Origin: Nageia nagi
Taxonomy: Eukaryota; Pinophyta
Assembly (NCBI GenBank): GCA_050084985.1
Contig: JBITNC010000002.1
Location: forward strand, 31,310,001-31,374,000
DNA: 64,000 nucleotides
Direction: 5' to 3'
A model generated the notes under the pieces. The model was not told the DNA's origin and ran no database searches. It worked only from the letters and a program-made list of their open reading frames with translations. Below, one piece after another: positions 23,835 through 34,035 of the stretch (positions are counted from its first letter, which is position 1; the number at the start of each line of letters is the position of its first letter). The translations under genes were made by a program, and so were the position numbers.

Positions 23835-24326
23835 TGAAGGATTTGAACTAGATCTAAACAAATCCTCTAGGACCTTAGACTAGGAAACTCAAGTGTACAC
23901 AAGATAACACAATCACTCAAGATAACACATCAATATAATATGGTTCCTCCCTCCTTGGGAGTACATCCACAACTAGTTCTCTTATTCTCAAATCTATGTC
24001 TCTCTTACAACTATTCTCTAGCTCTCTCCTACACAACCAAGTAGAGTAATCTTACTCAAAACTTAGATATCTTTACATGAGGAGAGGCCCTCTATTTATA
24101 GGTTGAGAGCACCTCCCTAACCTTCCTTTAACCCAAGGGTAAGGTTAGGGTTACATTAAATGTACCACCAAACTTCAACCTACCAACTAACTCCTTTGGT
24201 AAAGTGAAAGTCTATACATTAAAGAATTCTATTAATCACTTAAGGTATCTACATACCCTTAAGAAGTGATTAATTGAATTTACAAGGAGTCTAGATATTC
24301 ACAATATTTCATTACAAATTCTAACA
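23835..24326 (-). repeat. 5' LTR of B
   Basis: 492 bp. Differs from 15679-16167 by G/A and C/G substitutions and an extra AAG that breaks one arm of the U3 hairpin. TATA box on the minus strand at 24093-24100. Confidence 0.95.
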
Positions 24327-24331
24327 ATATC
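24327..24331. other. Target-site duplication of B, right copy
   Basis: ATATC, identical to 15674-15678. Confidence 0.95.
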
Positions 24332-25235
24332 TGCGTGGCCTTTCGGACTTTTCAACACCAACTACTAACATCATCTTCTCTGGACTCCAGAAGTAGAGTA
24401 AAATGCTTCCTGTGATGTCCACACCATGATGTCATCATCTTCGAACTCTGAAAGAGAGTTCCAAGGTATCTGCGTGGCCTTCTGAACTTTTCAACACCAA
24501 CTACTAACGTCATCTTCTCTGAACTCTAGAAGTAGAGTAAAATGCTTCCTGCGATGTCCGTGCTGATGTCATTTCTAGAAAAAAGAAAATTAAAGATGTG
24601 ATCTAACTTCTCACTATCCTTATCACTTTTGAGATATTCTATTTACTGGCTTCGGCTATTTGATCTCTCTTTGCTATTCTCATCTCTACATTCTGGAATG
24701 TTTTACTCACTGGCTTTGGTTATTTGATCACTCCTTACTGACCTCATCATCTCTGGGACCTGATTTCATTCAAAAATGTGAACGTTGTTCTCCCCGTGAC
24801 ATCATCTTCATGCTTTTAGAATGCTCTACTCACTTTCTCTGGAACCTAGTTTTTTTCACAATTGAGCTTTTATCATTTCATTCTAGAATGCTTAATCTAC
24901 TAACTCCGGCCTTTTTAATCACCCCTTGCTGACCTCATCATCTCCGGAACCCGATTTCATTCAAAAATGTAAGCATCGTTCTTCCCGTGATGTCATGTCT
25001 TCCCTCCGGAATGTTTTACTTATTGGCATCGGCTATTTGATCGCTCCTTGTTGACCTCATCACTTTCAGGCTCTGGTTTTGGGTTAAGGCCCGAAATCGC
25101 TGATGTCATCTCTTTCGGAATGCTTTATTTACTAACCCCAGCTTTTCAATTCTCCTTGTTGACCTCATCACCTCCAAAACCTGGTCTTTACCAAAACCAT
25201 GTGTTGACAACAATGACAATCACACATGCTCAACA
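24332..25235 (-). repeat. 5' LTR of A, portion after nested B
   Basis: 904 bp that continue the A LTR from 15678; corresponds to about 8301-9204. Ends in CA at 25234-25235. Confidence 0.92.
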
Positions 25236-25240
25236 GGATC
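25236..25240. other. Target-site duplication of A, right copy
   Basis: GGATC, identical to 7188-7192. Confidence 0.93.
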
Positions 25241-25458
25241 CTCTTGTGTGGGCATCTAGGTGAAGACCTAATTTTATACAAGAAAATAAAACCTAATTTG
25301 GGTACATGGATTATTATTTGAGTTATGAAACATTTGCATTTGTGAATCAAATCAAGCATGTCTCTAGTGTTAAATTTAACATGTATTATTTATTTGGTTA
25401 AAATTTAAATATTATTTATTTAATCACATGCTTATTATTTTACATTATTGTATAGTAA
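25241..25458 (+). other. B' leader, second part
   Basis: Resumes the B' leader where element A interrupted it: GGGCATCTAGGTGAAGACC matches the B leader around 21090-21115 on the reverse strand. Leads into the B' gag start. Confidence 0.82.
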
Positions 25459-25716
25459 ATGAGAGACTCCTTTTTACCCAAACACATTCTTGATGGTTCC
25501 AAATTTGAGATTTGAGAACCACGAATGAGAGTTGAAGTGTAGATAAGAAAGCTTTAGCAAATAATGAATAAAAACATTGTACCTCTTACAGATGAGAAGA
25601 CATTACAGGCTTACAACACAAAAAAAGAGTTGGCAACTTTCATAATTTACTGTGCAATTTTAGATGATGTGCTCTTGATGATTTCCTCTTCAATCTTAGC
25701 AAAGAAAGTTTGAGAT
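25459..25716 (+). pseudogene. B' gag, truncated and with four stops
   Basis: Reads MRDSFLPKHILDGSKFEI and, further on, LTDEKTLQAYNTKKELAT and LDDVLLMISSSILAKKV, matching the first ~86 codons of B gag. Four stops occur, at positions where B has W, Q, W and W. Homology ends at about 25716 within the SAKEAW region, so the rest of the element is lost. Confidence 0.88.
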
Positions 25717-25759
25717 TGTATTATTTCATAATTACACTTTGAATTAGGGTAATACAAAT

Positions 25760-26030
25760 TATTCTTTTATTCTTTTATTCTTATCAATTCCTCCTATTCT
25801 CATTTCTTTCTCTTATAGTATTTGGGAATTATAAATAAGAGTGTCCAAGAATTATGTAAATACAAATCTTTGGAAGTTGTAAATTCTTTTATTCTTACCA
25901 ATTCCTTCTATTCTCATTTCTTTCTCTTAGAGTGTTCAAGAATTGTAAATAAGAGTGTTTAAGAGTTATATTCATTCCCTTAGAGTGTCCAAGAATTGTT
26001 AATATAAGTGTCCAAGAGTTGTATAAATTC
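25760..26030 (+). repeat. Diverged direct repeats, about 125 bp
   Basis: TCTTTTATTCTTA..CAATTCCT, CTCATTTCTTTCTCTTA and AGTGT.CAAGAATT occur near 25767 and again near 25890, with further partial copies of AGAGTGTCCAAGAATTGT to 26030. Confidence 0.7.
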
Positions 26031-26054
26031 AAATCCAAGACATCTAACAAAGCT

Positions 26055-26515
26055 TACCAATTCTAAGTGATGACATCATAATTTTTGATTGAAATTAATG
26101 AGTCTCAGAATAAGCAATGGTAGGTGAATATTTATGAAGATATCAAATAGAGCCCATCGATTTTGAGTGATGATATCATAGTTTTTGATTGAAATCAATA
26201 GGTCCTAGAATAAGCAATCACCAGTGAAGATTTATGAAGATATTAAATAGAGCCGATTGATTCTAAGTGATGACATCATAGTTTTTGACTAAAATCAATG
26301 GGTCTTAAAATAAGTAATGGTAGGTGAAGATTTATGAAGACATCAAACATAACCCATCAATTCTAAGTGATGATATCATAATTTTTGATAGAAATTAGCA
26401 AGTCCCATAACAAGCAATGGTAGGTGAAGATTTATGAAGATATCAAATAGAGCCCATCAATTTTGAGTGATGAAATCATAATTTTTAACTAAAACCAGTG
26501 GGTATCGAAAGAGCT
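26055..26515 (+). repeat. 100-bp tandem minisatellite, 4.6 units
   Basis: Units start at 26055, 26155, 26255, 26355 and 26455, exactly 100 bp apart. Each holds AAGTGATGACATCATAGTTT (or a variant), AGCAATGGTAGGTGAAGATT and TATGAAGATATCAAATAGAG. Units differ from each other by roughly 10-20% as judged by eye. No coding frame. Confidence 0.95.
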
Positions 26516-26860
26516 AGATCATCAATAAAGCTCGAATGAAAAAAATAGAAAGAACACCCAGGTCCACTTTATCTTAAGTGTTTGACCTCTAGGGCCTTGG
26601 TAATGTGTCAACACCAACTCATTTCCATATAACAATGATAGTTCCTTTTCAAACCAAGTTGACATAATGTTTACCAAACTACTATTACTTTGATTACTAA
26701 CATCTACAGTAGAGATCATAAAGGTTGTAGAGAAGTAGATAGCAGTTAATAGAGGATAGTACCAAATCATACCCATCAATTTGCAAGTAAATAATTATTT
26801 AGATAGCTACAATGCTATTTTCAATCAGCTATAAGGCCAAATAAGGAGCATTCAATGACA

Positions 26861-27593
26861 TGTTAGAAGGATTGTAGCTCTATGGATGTGTCTGTTTAGA
26901 AATTGCAAATTCTTAAATAGTTATGCTGTTGGTACTTATTCATTATGTAATCTAACAGAGTTATAGAATTTATTGTAAATAATATTATTTTAGTTATTTC
27001 ATTCAATGCTAGCAATTATGTATATTAATGAAACACAACCACCTAACAAGGGAGGAAAGATGTATAAATAGCTAACTTTTAGAGATCATAAGGGTTGGAC
27101 ATTCTTGCAAATTTGCCCAAATCTATAAGATATATTCACATATGATAATACAATCAGATAATGCTTTGCCCTCTTGTAAAAAAGTGGTTGTTTATTGCTT
27201 TTGTATATGTTATGTGTGAAATATTTTCTTCAAATTATGGCTATGTATTGTGATTATGAGACCCTAAGTGTGAAATAGCTTGCTATTCTTGATCTTGGCC
27301 ATGGATTGCTACCTATGTTGCAATGCCAAGGTTGTATATTTCTTGTTTTAACTTTTTTTATTTACTTGTCTTTTTCCTGTAACTCTTTCTCCTTTCATTT
27401 ATTTCCTATTACTTTTAACCTTAAATATAGATAGGAACTAGCTTATAAACTAGAGATTGATCAAAAAAGCAACATGAGTGCATCCCCACCACCTTATGCT
27501 CTTTCAAAGAACCTACCATTGTGGGCAATGGAGAACACGAATAGACCAAACCCTTTGAGATTACACTATACCAATGAATAGTAGTTAATTTCA
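26861..27593 (+). repeat. Putative 5' LTR of Ty3 element E
   Basis: The 3' end is set by the primer site that follows (CA at 27592-27593). A TATA box TATAAATA lies at 27063-27070. The TG start at 26861 (TGTTAGAAGG) is a guess from the TG rule and the TATA distance, since no second LTR is available. 26516-26860 shows nothing else. Confidence 0.45.
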
Positions 27594-27597
27594 TTTT

Positions 27598-27615
27598 TGG
27601 CATGCCCAATGGGAT
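27598..27615 (+). other. Primer binding site of E (non-Met type)
   Basis: TGGCATGCCCAATGGGAT resembles the TGGCACGCCCGGTGGGAC-type site seen in many plant Ty3 elements, as I recall it. The differences are CpG-decay transitions plus one base. It fits the place expected before gag. Confidence 0.55.
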
Positions 27616-28071
27616 AACTAAATTTTATATTTAACGAGTGTAGTTAGGCTTGATAGCCTCATTTGATGGGCTATAAATTAAATCCTTCAAGATTATAAGG
27701 TTCTTTTAACCTTATTAGTGACTTTGCTATCAACTAGTCAATGTTTTGAACCCTGGAACCTCTAGAACATAGACTAACTAGAAGTAGTGCTAAAAATTCC
27801 CTTAGATAGCTTAGGTTTCAAGAGTTATCAGTTCCTCACAGGAGGACTAGGTGAAAGATTTCTTGGGTTGTATCTCCTTTGATTCCCATAAGGGCAATCC
27901 CACTATCAGTTGTATTTGACTCAATTCTCAAAAATTCTTCATCTCATATCCATTATCCAAGTATAGCTCAACCAACAAATTTTCCTACCTAAAATAATAG
28001 TCATCCTTTGGTTATTATTGCTAATTCCCCTCCTATACCTCAAGTAGCTTCCAAAGTCTTACCCAAATATG

Positions 28072-28530
28072 ATGGCTTTGAAAAAGACACCATATGAACA
28101 TTATCAAGATGTATCTTTGTTGGCTTTAAACTTTGATATTATAGATGAAACCATGATGACTACATTACTATCACACTCTTTTGAAGGTGAAGCAGCCGAG
28201 TGGTTCAGAACTCTTACCTTTCAATCTATAAATTCATGAAAAGAGTTATTTCAGGATTTAATTAAAAGATTTGCTATACATGGTGATGATAGCATGCTCT
28301 TTAGCCTTATAGCATGTATCAAAAGATATCCTCATGAATCCATTGATGATTTCAATATCAAATTTGGAAGAACATAGAAATCCATACTAGTAAGGATTAG
28401 ATCAATAAATGCATAAGCTCTAGTGTATTATAGGAAAGCCTTCCTTTTTGACGTCAATATGCTCATTGTTATATCAGGAGATACATTTCCACATGTTTAC
28501 CAAATAGTAAAAATCATAGAACATACCTAA
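28072..28530 (+). pseudogene. E: gag core
   Basis: Reads TPYEHYQDVSLLALNF, FEGEAAEWFRTL, LFQDLIKRFAIHGDDSM, ESIDDFNIKFGRT and VYYRKAFLFDVNM: a Ty3 capsid domain (Retrotrans_gag). Three internal stops. 27616-28071 is leader with no long frame; 28531-29351 is a broken gag-protease linker in which RMTIFDALKI and NPLQEALK can be read. Confidence 0.82.
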
Positions 28531-29351
28531 AGGTAGGATAATGGTTTTAATTATAGAAGATATGATAATCCATATCAACCAAAATTTTAGCCCAAGGTCA
28601 ACCAGCTATAATAGATAAATCTTCTCAAAATAATTAAAAATGCTATTATGACTAGTTCTGCATATAATGTTACTTCGAGCATTACAAAATGGTGTCCACC
28701 ATGTTCAGCTTTTCATTTTCCAGATTCATGTGTGGTGTATCAACATTAGTTTTGGTCTTACATTCTAACTAAATGGTGGAACCTACATCAGATCCTACTA
28801 CTGATCTCATAATGATGAACTTTTGGCTTCCAAAATATGTTGGAGAATAAGCAAATTGTATTCAAACTAAAGCATCTTCTTCAACAATTCCATGGCAACC
28901 TTAAGCCACTTGGTAATATTGAGCATCCATTCAAGTACAACCTGAACCTAAGAAAAAGTGCAACTTGAACTTAAGAAAGCTAAGGTTTCCTTAGCTCAAC
29001 CTTAGAACCAACAACATCAAGTTCCATTAAATTTAGGTATTGTTCCATCAATACATGTACTAATGTCCTGGTTGAAACAAACCTTGCTATAACTAGAAAA
29101 GAAGTCTCAAAGAAGGAGATACCTAATACATTTTGATATCCTTTCATTACTGATTATCATAAAAAAAGGGCTACTCAATATTTCAAAACACATCAACAAG
29201 TGAAACCAAGTAAGTTCATCTCATATGCTCCATATAATATTGTGAAAGTATTAAAGAAAACTTCTTCTAGGATGACCATATTTGATGCATTAAAGATACT
29301 AGGTTAATTAAATCCTTTACAAGAAGCTTTAAAGTTAAAAAATAGTAAAAA

Positions 29352-29996
29352 ATGGTAAATAAAGAGAATCCTATCTATGTAATGTTTGAAGATGTCCCTC
29401 CAGCTCTAATACGTATAACAAGACCCCCATCTTTCTATTTATCTATGAGACTAGAAGGTTGGGTAGTGAACAATTGTATGATTGATACTAAAGTTGCAAT
29501 AACTGCGATCTCTAAAGCTGTTACAGATAAAATGAAGCTATATATTACAAGATATATTGATGGTTTCATACAATTAGATTCTTCCTCAGTAGATGTAGTT
29601 GGTAGTGTCAAAGGAGTTCAAATAACTTCGAATGCTTTTCCTGATATTCATGTTGTCCAAGATATTATTATATTTGATCTTCCACCTTTATTCAAAATAT
29701 GTCTTTCTAGAGAATTTATTGCTAAATTGGGAGGATACCTAGTTTTAGACTACAATCATCTTCTACTTCCTTTCCAAAACAAACAGGTAAAATTTTTGAA
29801 TGAAGGCACCAAAACTATCCATCTCAAAAGGATTACTAAACAAAATTGTATGAATGATCCACAACCGATGGAAATATTTGAAAGTGACACACTAAGGGAA
29901 TCTCTACTAACAACTAAAGTTGTTTTAGTAAATGATCTAAATTATCAGGTCACAGATGTTGGTATGGGAAATTATTATTTATATGAGAAAAATTGA
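29352..29996 (+). pseudogene. E: retropepsin-like protease region
   Basis: An open frame of 214 codons. PPSFYLSMRLEGWVVNN leads into CMIDTKVAITAIS, the active-site position, where D-T-K replaces the usual D-S/T-G. A flap/ILG-like region follows (IFDLPPLFKICLSREFIAKL, DYNHLLLPF). Lack of the active-site glycine makes a functional protease unlikely. It precedes the extra RNase H. Confidence 0.72.
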
Positions 29997-30045
29997 TCAA
30001 TATTAATCACTATTGATAAAAAAATATGACATATGAATTATGTAT

Positions 30046-30425
30046 TTTTATGTATCTCGATGTAGATATGGATGTAGAGCTAGAGTGGTGTTCAAATCTC
30101 TTAAAGAAAATACCAAAATATTCTCCTTTCAATTCACATGGACTTGTATAAATAATGCTGTTGAGTATGAAGCCTTGTGTTTAGGGTTATCTAAAGTAAT
30201 TAGTATAGGCATTAGGTGCCTAATTGTCCATGGTGATTCAGAACTAGTCATTAAGTAGGTCATAAATTAGATTAGTGAAAAACATAATTATTTAAAGAAC
30301 TATAGGAATAGAGTGTGAGATTTATTGAATTCATTATTAGCTATCAATTTTATATCTATTCCTAAAAGGCACAACCAAATAGCTAATGCACTTGCTAGAA
30401 GAGAGGTACATTATAATCCTACTTA
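30046..30425 (+). pseudogene. E: plant-type (archaeal-like) RNase H
   Basis: RVVFKSLKENTKIFSFQF, TNNAVEYEALCLGLSKV-like text (here INNAVEYEAL), GIRCLIVHGDSELVI and, past two stops, IPKRHNQIANALARREV. This is the RVT_3/aRNH family: Glu in AVEYEAL and Asp in HGDSEL are kept, while the last Asp is Asn (NALA instead of DALA). In described Tat-lineage elements the extra RNase H lies near the RT-RNase H or integrase; here it lies between protease and RT. Confidence 0.82.
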
Positions 30426-30573
30426 TTATAGAAGAAGAGCTCTTGGAGTCAAAGTTCAATGTAGACCTTTAGTATCTAATGCTGCAAACTTCTAGCAAGT
30501 ATTCAACTTTGATGAGCATATTATGAACTTCCTCATGGATGAAGTAATGGCTCACATTTTTGGTATTTAGGAA

Positions 30574-30819
30574 ATGCCTACTTATTTTCAAGAATTAGAT
30601 GTTATTCAACTTAGAAACAATGTTATACCAAAAAGATTACTCTCTTTTGAAAGACTTTTTGATTTAGAAGATGTCCAAAAGGCTAAGTCTATGGCCATCC
30701 TAAAGGAGAATTATGTTGAGCTGGAAGTAGAACCTAAGAAGTATATAAAAGTTGGTTTAGAGTGTTTTGATACAAAAAAGGTTGTTATGTATCAAATTTA
30801 TCATAAGTTTTCCCAATGA
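30574..30819 (+). pseudogene. E: linker between RNase H and RT
   Basis: Open frame of 81 codons (PTYFQELDVIQLRNN, LLSFERLFDLEDVQKAKSM) without a recognised domain. It is in line with the polyprotein and runs toward RT. The stretch just before RT reads ITRTYDDLKTYDK-like residues and then broken frame. Confidence 0.55.
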
Positions 30820-30978
30820 ATTACCTAGACTTATGATGATCTTAAGACATATGACAAGAATGTCATCCAACACACAATTGAGCTTGAAATAGATGTTAAA
30901 CCATAAAGGTAAAAATAAAGACCAATCAACACAAAAATAGAGGAAATTATAAAACAAGAGTTAATCAAGCTGCTTGAT

Positions 30979-31699
30979 TTGAAAATTATTTATCCTATCA
31001 AGCATTCTTCTTGGGTTGCAAATCTAGTTCCTATTAGAAAGAAAAGTGGAGAAATCAGACTATATGTTGATTTCAAAAATTTGAATAAAGTGTCTCTTAA
31101 AGATAATTATTCTCTCCCTCCTATGAAGCAGATCCTACATATAATAGTTGGAGCTTGTTATTTTTCAATGATTGATGGTTACTTAGGATTTAACCATATT
31201 TGGGTGAAAGATGAAGATCAATTCAAAATTGCATTTACAACTAAATGGGGCATATTTGCTTTTCAAATAATGCCATTTGATCTTTCTAATGTAGGAGCTA
31301 CCTTTCAAAGAGCTATAGATCATGCATTTGATTAACTAATAAATAAGATTATACTAATCTATGTAGATGATATCATAGTCTTCTCTAGAAGTAAAAATGA
31401 TCACCTAGAACATCTTAGACAAGTCTTTGAAAGATGCATGAAATTTGGCATTTCAATTAATCCAAAAAATCAATTTTTATGGGCAACTAAGAAAATTACT
31501 TGGCCACATTATCTCAAAAAAGGGACTAGCAATCGATCCAAATAGAGTAAAAGCTATAGAAGGATTGCCAATTACCTCCAATAAGAAGGCCTTACAGTCA
31601 TTATTTGGTCAAATCAATTTTGTTAGAAAATTCATCAATAATTTTTTAGAGATTGTATCTCCAATCACTTCAATGCTAAAGAAAGATGTATTTTCTTAG
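30979..31699 (+). pseudogene. E: reverse transcriptase
   Basis: Motifs in order: SSWVANLVPIRKKSGEIRLYV and DFKNLNKVSLKDNYSLPPM (split by position), FSMIDGYLGFNHI, FQIMPFDLSNVGATFQRA, the catalytic IYVDDIIVFSRS (31352-31387), and after a one-base shift near 31495 LGHIISKKGLAIDP and FVRKFINNF. Stops at 31336 and 31699. Ty3-type RT fingers, palm and thumb are all recognisable. Confidence 0.9.
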
Positions 31700-32185
31700 T
31701 CATATGAAGTAAACGTAGCCTTTAAAGAAATAAAAAGGCTATAATATAAGCTCATATGCTTAAAAATCTTGATATGGAAAAGATTTCATCATGTATGCAC
31801 ATGGAGAAGATATGAGCATTGCTACAATTGTAACACAAAATGATGACAACAATGAAAAACATTTGATTACCTTTCATAGTCAAACATTACATCAATACTA
31901 GCAAAGGTACTTATTTATTAAAAAACAAGTGTTCTTCATAATGAAAAGGGTTAAAAAATTCAAGCATTATGTCTCCCATAATAGAATCCTTGTATTTACT
32001 ATCCATTCAGATGTAAGAAATTATGTTATACAAGGAGATCTTGGTGAAATAAAGGCTGGTTGGATTACTAAAATAATGGAATATGATATAGAAATTAAGC
32101 CAACCAAGCTGATTAGAGGTAGAGCTCTCTATAAAAATATAGTTGAAGCTTCACATATGATTGCTTTTATAAAGGATGAATAGCA
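31700..32185 (+). pseudogene. E: RT-linked RNase H (second RNase H)
   Basis: Degraded RT_RNaseH region ending in the open frame FFIMKRVKKFKHYVSHNR, LVFTIHSDVRNYVIQGDLGE, GWITKIMEYDIEIKPTKLIRG and ALYKNIVEA, which matches the tether of Ty3 RNase H. The element therefore has two RNase H domains, this one and 30046-30425. Confidence 0.75.
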
Positions 32186-32231
32186 ACTCAATCAAGAAAG
32201 TGATTGGATTAAATAAATCATATTTTATTTC

Positions 32232-33468
32232 CAAACTGGCAGGTGCCCTGAAGCTTTGAACAATTTTTAAAAAAGGAGATTCAAGTTGCATGCATGCAAG
32301 TTTATCATGATAGATGATCATCTATAGAAATTTTTTTTTGATCAAACCCTACTAAGATGTGTGACTCAAGATGAATCTTATAGAATATTACATAAATTTC
32401 ATTATGGATTCTCTAGCGAGCATTATAGTGGACCAATTACAATAGCAAAAATATTACAAGCTAGATATTATTGGCCCAATATATTTCAAGATTCATTCAA
32501 GATTGCCCTAAAATGTGATAAATGCAACAGATTTATGGAAAAGAGGAGACAAGCTACAATGCCTCTTAAACCTGTGGTAGTTGAATAACCCTTTCAACAA
32601 TGGGGTATGAACTTCATTAGTGTTATAAACTCAAATTCCTTGGTAGGCCACAAGTTTATGTTGACTGCAATAGATTACTTCACTAGATGGTCAAAGGCTA
32701 TGCCATGTAAAAATGTAGATCAAGAAGCAATGATAGAAATGATTAAAAGGATAATCATTCACTTTGGAATCCTATAGACTATTATGTTAGATAATGGCCT
32801 GACATTTATTAGAGGTAATTTATCAAGCTTTATGGCTTAATATGGAGTGTATTGGTTATTCTCTTGAAACTATTACCCATAAGGTAATGGGTTAGCCGAA
32901 TCAACTAACAAGAATCTAATCTGAATCATCAAGAGAATAATTAAAAGGAATTTCAAACAATGGCATACATAATTAGACTTTGCATTATGGGCAAATAGAA
33001 TTAGTATAAAATTAGTAATAAATACATCTCCATATACATTGGTATATGGTAAAAGACTCATGTTGCCAATACACATGGAGTTACCAGCATTGAAAATCTT
33101 GCAAGAAATGGAGGACCATCATTTTGAGCCATTACAATCCAGGTATAGTCAGCTTCTAAAATTAGAGGAAGATCAGAATAAAGCATATGAATCATTCTAG
33201 CATTGCCAGCACATTATCAAGAAGTGGTTTGATAAGAAAAATTCTTCTCAGGTGAAGTTTGAACCAAATGATATTATCCTCAAATGGAATGAGGAAAGTG
33301 CAAAGCTCGAAAGAGATCAAAAATTTGATTCTCTTTGGAGCAAACCTTACATCATCACTCAAGCCATGCAAAGTAATGCAATCAAATTACAAGATATTAT
33401 TAGGTCTCGAGAATTACCTATTCCCATCAACTGGATCTATTTGAAACATTACCAGGTTATGAGATGAT
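32232..33468 (+). pseudogene. E: integrase
   Basis: HHCC region (ILHKFHYGFSSEHYSGP, ARYYWPNIF, CDKCNRF), core with MNFISVINSNS, LTAIDYFTRWSKA, MLDNGLTFI and GNGLAESTNKNL, and a C-terminal part with FEPNDIILKWNEESA and NWIYLKHYQVM. At the second core Asp the text is LDN instead of SDN/TDN, so the Asp is kept; the Glu is kept in LAES. Eight or so stops, mostly TAG. The frame ends at 33465-33467. Confidence 0.88.
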
Positions 33469-34035
33469 CTTGTAGTATTTGCAAAGCAATGTATATTGTA
33501 AATAGTTTTAAAAAAAAATTGTAAATAGTTTTTTAAAAAAAAGAGGGACTTGTACATCTTCTACACACAATTCTCAAATAAGTAGATAATCATTAATATT
33601 TAGCATTAATTTGGCATGATCAAAAGTTAATGTCGATGTACTGCTCAGTTATCAACTGAATAAAGCAGCATTTAAGGAATGATTTCCTTGGATTTCATAA
33701 ACTATCACATAAGTACCACAAATTAAATCTAGCATGCTTTGAAACTACTTATCCAACTTATGCTAGCTCAATCCATACAATGCATGGGTCTCAAGATCCT
33801 CAAATATTAATTACCATTAATGGAAATCTTACCAACCTTGAATGAATAAAATTCCCCCATACCCTCTAGTTCAACACTTAGTCAATTTTAAGCACACAAG
33901 TTTCTAGAACATTTAGAACTTACAGATTTTACAGCCAAAATAAATCAAGAGATAGAAAAGTTGTAGGACCTTGCATAGCCAATATTACCATTTTTAAATG
34001 ACAACCAAAGTTTCAAGGAAAGGTGTTTTGATATC
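33469..34035 (+). other. E: spacer after integrase
   Basis: Non-coding. A 24-28-bp tandem duplication (ATTGTAAATAGTTTT plus A run) lies at about 33494-33543, followed by a purine run ending AAAAGAGGGAC that could be a polypurine tract. No LTR copy follows. Confidence 0.5.

Larger units (their letters stand above)
15679..24326 (-). mobile_element. Ty1/copia element B, youngest insertion
   Basis: 8648 bp, minus strand, bounded by ATATC duplications inside the A 5' LTR. LTRs of 489 and 492 bp differ at two bases plus a 3-bp indel. Internal order is PBS, 2.9-kb leader, gag, protease, integrase, RT, RNase H, a tandem-repeat region and PPT. Despite the near-identical LTRs the coding region has two stops and three apparent one-base deletions. 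Either it moved in trans as an already defective copy, or some indels are assembly errors. Confidence 0.95.
7193..25235 (-). mobile_element. Ty1/copia element A, 2.0-kb LTRs, split by nested B
   Basis: Minus-strand element bounded by GGATC duplications. Without the inserted B copy (15679-24326 plus its ATATC duplication) it is about 9.4 kb. Order in its own sense is 5' LTR, PBS, gag, protease, integrase, RT, RNase H, PPT, 3' LTR: the copia order, with integrase before RT. Both LTRs are 2012 bp. A gag with a coiled coil and three CCHC knuckles plus long LTRs resembles the SIRE/Maximus lineage; this lineage call is inference. Multiple stops and frameshifts make it inactive. It sits in the leader of B'. 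Confidence 0.93.

Noticed and set aside
26055-26515. CRISPR-like array
   Set aside because: Units are contiguous 100-bp repeats without unique spacers, in plant DNA.
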